Positions 53,718 to 63,105 of a DNA stretch of 64,000 nucleotides are shown here, one piece after another. A program made the position numbers and the translations under genes. The notes beneath the pieces are model-generated. The model worked only from the letters and a program-made list of their open reading frames with translations. It was not told the origin of the DNA and did not search any database. Source of the DNA: Candidatus Lernaella stagnicola. GTDB lineage: Bacteria; Lernaellota; Lernaellaia; Lernaellales; Lernaellaceae. Position 1 is the stretch's first letter. Every line of letters begins with the position of its first letter. The DNA is taken from contig JAVCCK010000027.1 of NCBI GenBank assembly GCA_030765525.1, forward strand, positions 300,910 to 364,909, given 5' to 3'.

Positions 53718-54746
53718 ATGAGTATCTTGGCGCCACTATTGTTTCGTTGTGACGCCGGGCCGCAGATCGGCCTGGGGCACGTGGTGCGCTGCCTCGCGTT
53801 GGCCGAAGCGTTTTTAAACCGCGGGCATGCGGTGGAATTCGTTTCCGATTTCGGCGGCTTGGAATGGCCTGCGCGGCAGCTTGCCGAACGCGGCCTACCG
53901 CATGCGCCGCCGCAAGATCCCTCCCCGGCCCACCTGGTCGCGTACGCGGCGGAAAAAGGCGCGGCGGCGGTGATCGTCGATTCCTATCAACCGACGAGCG
54001 ACGACTTGGCGGCCCTCTGCGGGCATGGATTTGTGGTCGCCGCCCTCGACGACGAGGCCAAGCGCGCCCTGCCCGTGGATGTGCTGATCAACCAAAACCT
54101 CGGTGCGGAAAAGCTGCCCTACGAAACCCGCGCCGATACCATGAAGCTGCTCGGTTCGGAATACGCCCTGCTGCGTCGCGAACTCATCACCGCGCGTGAA
54201 CGCGGCCTGCAGCGCGAGCATCCGCTTGTGGCGATGAATGTCGCGCTGATGATGGGCGGCACCGACCCGCGCGGCCTGGCGGTCACGGCGTTGCAGGCGC
54301 TGGCCGCCACGAAATGGCCGCTGACGGTGCGCTGGATCGCTTCCCGCCTACCGGCCGATGTGCCGGATTTGCCGACACTGGAAATCGAAGTAGTAGCCGG
54401 GGCCGACGACGTCGCGCCGCATTTTCTGTGGTGCGATCTGGCCTTGAGCGCCGCCGGTTCCACCGCGTGGGAGCTGGCCTGCCTGGGTGCGCCGATGGCG
54501 CTGGTATCGGCTTTCGCCAATCAACAAATCATCTATGACAATCTATTGCGCGCCGGGGCTGCGGCCGGGTTGGGCGGCGCGGCCGATGCCGAACCGACCG
54601 CTTGGTGCGACAAGTTGATACCGCTTTTGGAAGACGCGACGCTGCGGGGCCATTTATCGCGCACGGCGGCGGTGCTCGTGGATGGCAAGGGCGCCGAACG
54701 GGTGGCGGCGGCAATTTGGTCTTGCGTGGAAAAGGAGAAGGCATGA
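53718..54746 (+). CDS. pseG: UDP-2,4-diacetamido-2,4,6-trideoxy-beta-L-altropyranose hydrolase (PseG)
   Basis: 342 residues with the GT-B-like fold of PseG: N-terminal GLGHVVRCLALAEAFLNRGH containing the catalytic His, VDSYQPTSDD, NVALMMGGTDPRGLAVTALQ in the middle, and the nucleotide-binding end ALSAAGSTAWELACLGAPMA. It removes UDP to give the free altrose derivative, the fourth step of CMP-pseudaminic acid synthesis. Its stop overlaps the pseI start (ATGA). PseB, PseC, PseH and PseF are not in the window. Confidence 0.9.
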   Translation: MSILAPLLFRCDAGPQIGLGHVVRCLALAEAFLNRGHAVEFVSDFGGLEWPARQLAERGLPHAPPQDPSPAHLVAYAAEKGAAAVIVDSYQPTSDDLAALCGHGFVVAALDDEAKRALPVDVLINQNLGAEKLPYETRADTMKLLGSEYALLRRELITARERGLQREHPLVAMNVALMMGGTDPRGLAVTALQALAATKWPLTVRWIASRLPADVPDLPTLEIEVVAGADDVAPHFLWCDLALSAAGSTAWELACLGAPMALVSAFANQQIIYDNLLRAGAAAGLGGAADAEPTAWCDKLIPLLEDATLRGHLSRTAAVLVDGKGAERVAAAIWSCVEKEKA

Positions 54747-55801
54747 ACACGACGGTGCGCGTGAGCGATAGAGAAATCGGGCCGGGGCTTCCGACCTTCA
54801 TCATCGCGGAGATGTCGGCCAATCACGGCCACGATTACGAACGCGCGGTGCAAGTCATTCGCGCCGCCAAGCAGGCCGGCGCCGATGCGATCAAGCTGCA
54901 GACCTACACGCCCGACACGATGACATTGGACTGCCGCGGCGAGCATTTCACCGTGCAGGGAACCGCGTGGCACGGCCGCAACCTGTACGAGTTGTACGGC
55001 GAGGCGTACACGCCGTGGGAATGGCAGCCGAAACTGCAAGAAGTGGCGCGCGAGGAAGGGCTGATTTTCTTCTCGACGCCGTTTGATGCGACGGCCGTGG
55101 ATTTTCTCGAAGAATTGCAGGTGCCGGTATTCAAAGTGGCGTCGTTTGAGATCGTCGATATCCCGCTACTGCTGAAAATCGCCGCGACCGGCAAGCCCGT
55201 GATTATGTCGACGGGCATGGCGACACTCGCCGAGATTACCGAAGCCGTGACGGCGCTCGCGGACGGCGGCTGCCGCGACTTGGTGCTGCTCAAGTGCACG
55301 AGCGCGTATCCCGCCTCGCCCGAAGAGATGCACCTGCGCACGATCACCGATTTGCGCGAACGCTTCGGCGTTCCCATCGGCCTTTCCGATCACACCCTCG
55401 AAGTGACGATGCCCGCCGCGGCGGTGGCCCTGGGCGCGTGTGTGGTCGAGAAACACTTCACCCTCGATCGCGGAAGCGGCGGACCGGATAGTCATTTTTC
55501 CCTGCAGCCCGATGAGTTCGCGGCGATGGTCAAAGCGGTGCGCACCGTGGAGAAGGCGCTGGGCGAAGTGCGCTACGGCGTCAAGGGTGAGGAAGACAAG
55601 CAGGTGATGTTCCGCCGGTCGGTGTTCGTGGCGCAGGATATTCGCGCCGGGGAAACGTTGACTCCCGAAAACGTGCGCGTCGTGCGACCGGGTGTCGGGC
55701 TGCACCCGCGCGACTACGCAGCGGTGCTCGGCAAACGCGCCGCCGTAGATATCAAGCGCGGCACACCGCTTTCGTGGGAGATGGTCGAGCGCGAGTCGTA
55801 A
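54743..55801 (+). CDS. pseI: Pseudaminic acid synthase (PseI, NeuB family)
   Basis: 352 residues from the ATG at 54743, overlapping pseG. The N-terminal NeuB TIM barrel shows FIIAEMSANHGHDYERAVQV, GADAIKLQTYTPDTMTLDC and later IGLSDHTLEVTMPAAAVALG with VVEKHFTLDR; the C-terminal SAF (antifreeze-like) domain covers ~290-350 (FVAQDIRAGETLTPENVRVV). It condenses the altrose product of PseG with phosphoenolpyruvate. The EMSANHGHDYERA and TMTLDC motifs favour pseudaminate over sialate synthase. The product may decorate surface glycans or a flagellin. Confidence 0.92.
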   Translation: MNTTVRVSDREIGPGLPTFIIAEMSANHGHDYERAVQVIRAAKQAGADAIKLQTYTPDTMTLDCRGEHFTVQGTAWHGRNLYELYGEAYTPWEWQPKLQEVAREEGLIFFSTPFDATAVDFLEELQVPVFKVASFEIVDIPLLLKIAATGKPVIMSTGMATLAEITEAVTALADGGCRDLVLLKCTSAYPASPEEMHLRTITDLRERFGVPIGLSDHTLEVTMPAAAVALGACVVEKHFTLDRGSGGPDSHFSLQPDEFAAMVKAVRTVEKALGEVRYGVKGEEDKQVMFRRSVFVAQDIRAGETLTPENVRVVRPGVGLHPRDYAAVLGKRAAVDIKRGTPLSWEMVERES

Positions 55802-55807
55802 CCGGCC

Positions 55808-57133
<1,326 letters not shown>

Positions 57134-57229
57134 CACAACACCTCCTCGGCGGCTGCAATTCTAACCCATTTCACGCGACTACATTAGTGTGCAGGTGCGC
57201 TCGGTCGCGCCAAAGATCCGTAGGATTAA

Positions 57230-57370
57230 ACGCGCGTCGGTTTCACCGGCACCACGACGCTGGACCGCGGCGATTTCGGCATGAACTACAACCGCAAATC
57301 GAACACCGAGGGCGTAAGTGTGTTGGGCATGACGGTCGAGATCGTGTTGAACATTCAGGCCGTGCGCTAG
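57230..57370 (+). pseudogene. C-terminal remnant of a YceI-like gene
   Basis: A plus-strand frame directly after a stop codon (57227-57229) reads RVGFTGTTTLDRGDFGMNYN, then VLGMTVEIVLNIQAVR and a stop. This is the characteristic C-terminal hairpin of YceI lipocalin-like proteins (GF..TT.L.R.DFG...N...V.I...I.A). No start codon, ribosome site or upstream domain remains. It overlaps the end of the convergent GH172 gene by 4 bp, so it is a decayed or deleted gene. Confidence 0.6.
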
Positions 57371-59679
57371 CGTCCGCAACCGTCGGCGTCGTCGTTGTTG
57401 TCGTCCGAGGTTGACGCTCCGGCATTGTCGTTGTTGTCGTCGTCATCGTCGGTGGGGCCGTCGTTATCGTCGGTGGGGCCGTCGTTATCATTGTCGTCGT
57501 CGTCGGACTCGCCCGCGGTGATGGTGATGTTCAGCGGATTGCTCGTCATCTCGCCGGTGCGGGCCAAGACCGTCACGTTGCCCGGCGTAAGCGCCATAAG
57601 CGTGCCGTGGTTCACTTCCGCCAAACCCGGCGGCGACAATTCGTAATCCACCCAACCCGCGACGCACACCGCCCGGCCGGTGGGATACTCGCCGCGCACG
57701 TCCAACGCCACAGCCTCGCCCACCACAAGCTGCGTCACCGGCGCGCCGAGCGTTAGCTGCGTGAGCCGCGTCAACAGCGGCCGCTTCCAAGAATAAATCC
57801 AATAGCGGTACTGCGAGAAAGACGCGGCCCGCTGAATCGGCACGTTGACCAGTTCGATATCAACTTGCGATTTGCCGCGCGTGAACGCCGCCGGTATGTC
57901 GAAAACCTCGTCGCGCCACCGCTTGAAGATATTGCGATACGCCGATCGCCACAGGCCGACATCCTGCCCGTCGACCACCACCCGCACTGCCTCGCGACCC
58001 AATAGCTGGTCGCGGCGTCGCACGATGCGCAGGCCGTCGTTATGCGGATTGACCGCCGCCGTGAAGCCGACGCGCCCCGCCGAGCGGTACCCCGAGTCGA
58101 TGATCGGATCCAGATCGTGATCGCCCTCGTAGCAAAACAAGTCGTAGCCGGTGGGCGCATCGTCCGTGCCGTAATAGGCGAAGCGGTTTTCCGCCTCGGG
58201 TTCGCCGACGTCGAAGGTCGCCTCCAGCACCAGCGCGGGCTCATCCACGTGGTAATGAAAGGTGACGCTGCGGTAATCTTCATCGGTCAAGCCGTTCGCC
58301 GAATCGTGCTCGATGGAGAAGACGACGCCGTTGAAATAGGTGAGCGCGTCGCCCACATGCAACCGATACATCCCTGCGGTATCCCAGTCGCCTTCCCGCA
58401 CGTGCATGGGGAAGCCGTGGGTCGGCAGCGAGAACATGCCGCGGTCGAAATACCACCCGCCGTTGTAATAGTCCTCGGTGCCCGTGCCGTGCAGCGTAGG
58501 CGTGCGCAGGCCGTCGGGATAGAAGCGCTCGTCCCCCTCCAAGTAGCCGCGACCGTAATCGGCGCCGGAGATCTGCACGACGCCCACGATCTTCCCCTGC
58601 CCGCCGGTGCGCAGAAAGGGGTGGTCGGCGCCCATCTGCGGCGGGCGGCTCTCGGAAACCGTGGCCGTGAACGTTCCCGCGTAATCGTCCGGGACGGCGT
58701 CACTCACGCCGACTTCGATGGTGAACACGCGGGAGTTGTCACCGTCGTTGATCAAGGAAATCTTCGCGGCGGTGAAATAGGGCATCGGGAAAAAGGAATA
58801 GAGCGTGCCCTCGAACTGCCCGACAAGCAGGGACGTCACGTCGTAACCGGCATGGTCCGCGCCGAAAAACAGCCCCAGCGGCACATCGACCGTCGGCTCC
58901 AGCGCACCGTCGAAGACGGCCACGAGACGCACATCGGTCAGCAGGTCGTTGTCGAACGCGTTGGGCGTGAGTCGTAACGACGCGATTTGCCCCGCGCCCT
59001 CGGCCTCCAGCAGCGTGACCGCGCCGCCACAGGGGACCGTCACGCTCGTGGCCGCGTACGCCACGCCGGTGGTGTCCTTGGGGTCTTGTCCGGCGGCGTC
59101 GGGATCGTACAACGCGCGGGCCTCATCGTAGTTTTCCTCGCCGGAGAATGCGTCGACCGGCGTGCCGGGCGGGTATTGCTGCGCGTTGAAGTTGTAGAAG
59201 AATATACGCCCGGTCGTGCCGATCACCAGGCGGTCCTGGTAACAAATCGGCACGTAGTTGACGAACCCCCCGCTGGAGGCGTCGTCGTCCCAGGTAAGCG
59301 GCGGCGCGAAAGGAGCGCATTGCCCGGCGAACAATCCCTGGTGGTCGAAGTCGACGACCGGCGTGTCCATGTCATCGACGTAGATCACGAGGTTCGCCCA
59401 TTCGTTCAATAACGTGAACCACATGCGATACACGCAACCGGGCCCCTCGGCATCGAAGAGCACATGCATATCGGGCCGCCGGTAGAGGCGTGAAAAGACG
59501 CTGGTGAAACCGTCGTTGTTCCTGCCGGAGCGGTCGAAACTGGAGGCGCCAAAGGAGTGAACGCCGAGTTCGATTTCCGGCAGCGCCCACAGGTCGGTCA
59601 TGCGATCCAACCCGTTAACCTGCCCGGCAGCCGGGACCGCCGCGATCAACAACAAAACAGCAATGAAGAGACGTCGCAT
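57367..59679 (-). CDS. Secreted DUF2961/GH172 protein with Ig-like domain and poly-Asp DGCG tail
   Basis: 770 residues from the ATG at 59679 (GAGGA upstream); a longer frame to 59961 is antisense of the neighbouring Asp tract. The signal peptide ends near AAGQ. The DUF2961 (GH172) domain spans ~25-400 (GCVYRMWFTLLNEWANLVIY; FFYNFNAQQYP; GTGTEDYYNGGWYFDRG with the conserved E/D pair), followed by a second jelly-roll region and a BIG_2-like Ig domain at ~650-725. The last ~45 residues are Asp/Asn-rich and end in DADGCGR, parallel to the end of the 22074 protein. GH172 enzymes act on fructose or arabinofuranose glycans. Divergent from the gene at 59759. Confidence 0.87.
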   Translation of the reverse strand: MRRLFIAVLLLIAAVPAAGQVNGLDRMTDLWALPEIELGVHSFGASSFDRSGRNNDGFTSVFSRLYRRPDMHVLFDAEGPGCVYRMWFTLLNEWANLVIYVDDMDTPVVDFDHQGLFAGQCAPFAPPLTWDDDASSGGFVNYVPICYQDRLVIGTTGRIFFYNFNAQQYPPGTPVDAFSGEENYDEARALYDPDAAGQDPKDTTGVAYAATSVTVPCGGAVTLLEAEGAGQIASLRLTPNAFDNDLLTDVRLVAVFDGALEPTVDVPLGLFFGADHAGYDVTSLLVGQFEGTLYSFFPMPYFTAAKISLINDGDNSRVFTIEVGVSDAVPDDYAGTFTATVSESRPPQMGADHPFLRTGGQGKIVGVVQISGADYGRGYLEGDERFYPDGLRTPTLHGTGTEDYYNGGWYFDRGMFSLPTHGFPMHVREGDWDTAGMYRLHVGDALTYFNGVVFSIEHDSANGLTDEDYRSVTFHYHVDEPALVLEATFDVGEPEAENRFAYYGTDDAPTGYDLFCYEGDHDLDPIIDSGYRSAGRVGFTAAVNPHNDGLRIVRRRDQLLGREAVRVVVDGQDVGLWRSAYRNIFKRWRDEVFDIPAAFTRGKSQVDIELVNVPIQRAASFSQYRYWIYSWKRPLLTRLTQLTLGAPVTQLVVGEAVALDVRGEYPTGRAVCVAGWVDYELSPPGLAEVNHGTLMALTPGNVTVLARTGEMTSNPLNITITAGESDDDDNDNDGPTDDNDGPTDDDDDNNDNAGASTSDDNNDDADGCGR

Positions 59680-59758
59680 CTGCGTAATCCTCACCGGAGT
59701 TGTTGTTGTGAATGCAATGGCTAATATAGCATGAACAAACAAACGGGATACCAACGTG

Positions 59759-62038
59759 ATGAATAAACGCCCCCAACGACTCCAACTAATTTTGATGGCA
59801 ATCCTCGCAATTCTGTTACTGATGGCCGCGTGCGCCGATGATGACGACGACAACGACGACGACGCGATTGACGCGGGCGACGACGACGATGACGACAACG
59901 ACGATAACGACGACGACAATGACGATGATAACGACAACGACGATGACGACAACGACGACACCGCCCCCGCCCCACCGCAAAACGGTGCGCTGCGCTGGGG
60001 AAAGTACGTCTGCCCCGACGCGCATGCCGGTACGCCCGTCCGAATGGGAACTTACAACCTGCACGGCGGCAACGAGGCGACGGCCGCTGAAATCGCGGCG
60101 GGCCTGGCCGACCACCTACCCTTCGATTTGCTGGCGCTGCAGGAAAGCTCCCTTGACTACGCTACGGACATCGCGACGATTCTCGGCATGGACCTGTTCT
60201 TCTACGACGGGCGCGCGCTGCTTTCGTTTACGCCCTTGGTCGACCCCTTCGGTCACCCCTTCGTCAACGGCCGCAGCATCGTGCACGCCACGACGACCAT
60301 CGGCGGCGCGGAGATTTCCGTCTACGCCACTCACCTGAGTTGGAACGACGACGGCGACCTGCAATGCCGCGAGTTCGTCGATGAATTCCTCGCGGTCGAT
60401 ACCGTGCCGCGGGTTCTTGTCGGCGGCGATTTCAACGACGAGCCGGGCTCGACGCAGTTCGACATTCTGTTTGAAGTTATGGCCGACGCGTGGTCCTCGC
60501 TGGGCTTGCCGCCCTCTCACCGGGTGAGTTGGCCCGCCAACTATTTCTACGGCAGCGAAGGCCAGCAACTGATCGACAATATCTTGTTCAACAAAGACGC
60601 GGGCGCATGCGCCACGGCCGGGGATGTCATCAACTTTTCGCCGCCGCTTTCGGACCATAAGCCGGCCTTTGCCACGATCGTGTTTCCCGACACACCGGCG
60701 GCGTCCGCGCCCATGCTGCTGGACGTGATGTTCGGCCTCGGACCTGACAAAATCGGTCTGGTGTTCGACAAGCCGCTGGAGGAAATCGAAGTGAGCGGCG
60801 GCGACCGTTGGAGCGTCGCAGATGCCGTGCCCCTGGGCGACGGCTTCATTATCGAAGTGCAGGCCGAAAACGCCTTCGCGCCCGACGCGGTTTACACGGC
60901 GGTGGTCGCTTCGGTGGTCGACGCGGACGGCGGCGTCTGGCAACTCAACGAAAGCCGGGACTTCACCTATCGTGAAAACCTGCTGGAAAACGGCGGCGCG
61001 GAAGGTGGCGATGCCGCGTGGGCGCTGGACAACATGCAATCGCACGACGACTTCTGGAACGTGTCGCCCTTGGCCGGTGAACGGTTCTTTGCCGGCGTTT
61101 CTTTGCTGCACGACCGCGGCTATGCCGTCCAGGAAATCGACGTGAGCGCCTACGACGCCGCCATCAATGAAGGGCGGGCGTACGTGGAGTTCAGCGGCGC
61201 ATGCCGGACGGGCTACATGACCGATAACGGCTCGAGCGTCGCCCGGCCGTACGACGAAGCCGAGGCGATCGTCGACCTGCTTGACGACGCCGGCCGCGTG
61301 TTGCGCTCGGTTAGTTCGCGCCGCTTCGACACACTTTACTGGCAACCGTGGCGCGTCGAGGCGGAAATGCCCCCAGGAACCCGGCGGGCGCGTGTTCGCT
61401 TGCGGGCGATGGGCGGGATGTTCGGCCTGCTGTACAACGCCGCGTCCTTTGACGCGCTGGCGTTATCGGTGGCGGTCGTCGACGAGCCGCACGGCGTCGT
61501 GGGCCCCAACCTGGTTGCCGAACCGGCTTTCGATCAGCACTTGGCGGCGTGGGAGCGTGACGGCCTCGTGTTCGCCGGGCGCGACTTGTGGCTGGGTCCG
61601 ATTTCGCCGGCCAATTTTCAATCGTATTCGGGCGACTACTGGCTGGCGGGCGTCTATTTCAGCGACGACGCGGCATCACCGCGACTGAGGCAGTCGATCA
61701 GCCTCGCGCCTTACGACGAGTGGATCGAGGCCGGGCGCTTGTCGCTGCGTTTCGGCGCGGCGCTGCGAAGCCTTGTGGGGTGGGCCAAAGTGTCGGCTAC
61801 GTTGCAGTTGTTCGACGAGGGTGGCGACCCGGTGACGACGCTTCTCGAATTGGGTCCGTCGGCCGCCGCGGAATGGTTCGCGTTTGAACAAACGGTCGCG
61901 GTGCCGGTGGCTGCGGCGAGTGCCGAAGTGGAATTCCGCGTCGAGCCGGTTGCCGGGCAGCCGGTCGATGTCGGTCTTTTCAACGTGCCGCTCCTGCTGC
62001 CGTTAGTGGACGCGACGGCGGATCGTCGGTCATACTGA
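59759..62038 (+). CDS. Poly-Asp lipoprotein with endonuclease/exonuclease/phosphatase domain
   Basis: 759 residues from the ATG at 59759. Lipobox MAAC (Cys25) and an Asp/Asn spacer to ~72. The EEP domain covers ~90-310: MGTYNLHGGNEATA, LALQESSLDY (metal Glu), ATHLSWNDDGD (catalytic His), GGDFNDEPGS (Asp/Asn), and the closing LSDHKPAF (catalytic Asp-His). The C-terminal 400 residues form an Ig-like linker and two galactose-binding-like beta domains (ENLLENGGAEGG and VGPNLVAEPAFDQHL mark their starts). It is predicted to be a surface phosphodiesterase or nuclease; whether the substrate is DNA, lipid or sugar phosphate is not decided. Confidence 0.86.
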   Translation: MNKRPQRLQLILMAILAILLLMAACADDDDDNDDDAIDAGDDDDDDNDDNDDDNDDDNDNDDDDNDDTAPAPPQNGALRWGKYVCPDAHAGTPVRMGTYNLHGGNEATAAEIAAGLADHLPFDLLALQESSLDYATDIATILGMDLFFYDGRALLSFTPLVDPFGHPFVNGRSIVHATTTIGGAEISVYATHLSWNDDGDLQCREFVDEFLAVDTVPRVLVGGDFNDEPGSTQFDILFEVMADAWSSLGLPPSHRVSWPANYFYGSEGQQLIDNILFNKDAGACATAGDVINFSPPLSDHKPAFATIVFPDTPAASAPMLLDVMFGLGPDKIGLVFDKPLEEIEVSGGDRWSVADAVPLGDGFIIEVQAENAFAPDAVYTAVVASVVDADGGVWQLNESRDFTYRENLLENGGAEGGDAAWALDNMQSHDDFWNVSPLAGERFFAGVSLLHDRGYAVQEIDVSAYDAAINEGRAYVEFSGACRTGYMTDNGSSVARPYDEAEAIVDLLDDAGRVLRSVSSRRFDTLYWQPWRVEAEMPPGTRRARVRLRAMGGMFGLLYNAASFDALALSVAVVDEPHGVVGPNLVAEPAFDQHLAAWERDGLVFAGRDLWLGPISPANFQSYSGDYWLAGVYFSDDAASPRLRQSISLAPYDEWIEAGRLSLRFGAALRSLVGWAKVSATLQLFDEGGDPVTTLLELGPSAAAEWFAFEQTVAVPVAAASAEVEFRVEPVAGQPVDVGLFNVPLLLPLVDATADRRSY

Positions 62039-62070
62039 ATCGATCACACGACAACGACCCGGAGCCGAAT

Positions 62071-62835
62071 ATGCTCGAATCGCTCGTTCGCCGGTTTCTG
62101 TATTACCCGACGCAACTGGACCCGAACGCTCTACCGCCGCCCTACGCCGCGGGCGCCGAGGAAGTGTGGATCGACACGCCGGAACAAAACCGCATCCACG
62201 CGCTGTACTGGCCTGCTGCTGCCGAACGGCCGACGATTCTGTTTTTTCACGGCAACGCCCAAACCGTGTTCGAATGGGCGCTGATTCGCCAGGAACTTGC
62301 GCCGCTCGATTGCGGCCTGCTGCTGGTCGATTACCCGGGTTACGGCAAGAGCCACGGCGAACCCAGCGAGCCGGCCAATTACGACGCCGGGCGCGGCGCG
62401 TTCGCTTGGCTGACTGAGTCGGCGGGCGTGCCGGTGGGGCGGATCGTCGTGTTCGGCAAAAGCCTCGGCGGCGGCGTCACAACCGAAATCGCGCAGGAGC
62501 AAGACCTGCTCGGCGTGATTCTCGAATCGACGTTTACCTCCATCCCGGCCGTGATGCGGCAGTTGATGCCCATGCTGCCCGGCGGCGGCTTGATGAAATC
62601 CGAAATCTACGACTCGCAGGCCAAGATCAAATCGATTCATGTGCCGGTGCTGGTCGTGCACGGCACGGTCGATGAGATCATTCCTTTTGAAGAAGGGAAG
62701 AAACTGTTCGCCGCGGCCAACGAACCAAAAGAAAATTACTGGATCCCGGGCGCCGGTCACAACGACGTGTCCTACACCGCGGGCGCCGCGTACGGGCAGC
62801 GTTTGCGCGCGTGGCTCGACGCCCTATCCGGGTGA
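62071..62835 (+). CDS. Alpha/beta hydrolase (Bem46/YfhR-like)
   Basis: 254 residues. Oxyanion motif ILFFHGNAQTVFEW, VDYPGYGKSHGEPSE, nucleophile elbow FGKSLGGGVTTEI (Ser ~133), acid Asp in VVHGTVDEIIPFEEGKK, and His in IPGAGHNDVSY. The N-terminus ESLVRRFLYYPTQ is short and weakly hydrophobic, as in Bem46-type membrane-associated hydrolases. GGAG precedes the start. It is 32 bp after the EEP lipoprotein gene and may be co-transcribed. Substrate unknown. Confidence 0.9.
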   Translation: MLESLVRRFLYYPTQLDPNALPPPYAAGAEEVWIDTPEQNRIHALYWPAAAERPTILFFHGNAQTVFEWALIRQELAPLDCGLLLVDYPGYGKSHGEPSEPANYDAGRGAFAWLTESAGVPVGRIVVFGKSLGGGVTTEIAQEQDLLGVILESTFTSIPAVMRQLMPMLPGGGLMKSEIYDSQAKIKSIHVPVLVVHGTVDEIIPFEEGKKLFAAANEPKENYWIPGAGHNDVSYTAGAAYGQRLRAWLDALSG

Positions 62836-62864
62836 GCCATCAGCAGGGCCGGTGACGCCCTCGA

Positions 62865-63035
62865 TTAGGTACACCCGCCGCTGTCATCATCATCATCATC
62901 GGCGTCATCATCGTCATCGTCGTCACCGATAGTGTCGTTATCGTCATTATCGTCGTCGCCAATTGTGTCGTCGTCGTCACCGATTGTGTCGTCGTCACCG
63001 ATTGTATCGTCGTCATCCACCGGCAACGGCTGCAC
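62865..63035 (-). pseudogene. Orphan poly-Asp C-terminal tail relic
   Basis: A minus-strand frame of 56 codons from a GTG without ribosome site. It is made of DDDTIG and similar Asp repeats and ends DDSGGCT then stop, the same kind of Asp-rich, Cys-terminated tail seen at the C-termini of the 22074 and 57367 proteins. A stop codon lies 13 codons upstream of that GTG in frame and no folded domain precedes the tail. It is most simply the leftover 3' end of a deleted surface-protein gene. Confidence 0.5.
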
Positions 63036-63105
63036 CCTCGCCGATGCAACTTGCCGCGGCGGTCGGTCGTGCTAGTATCGGACGATTTTTTCGCGGGGGA
63101 ACGAC

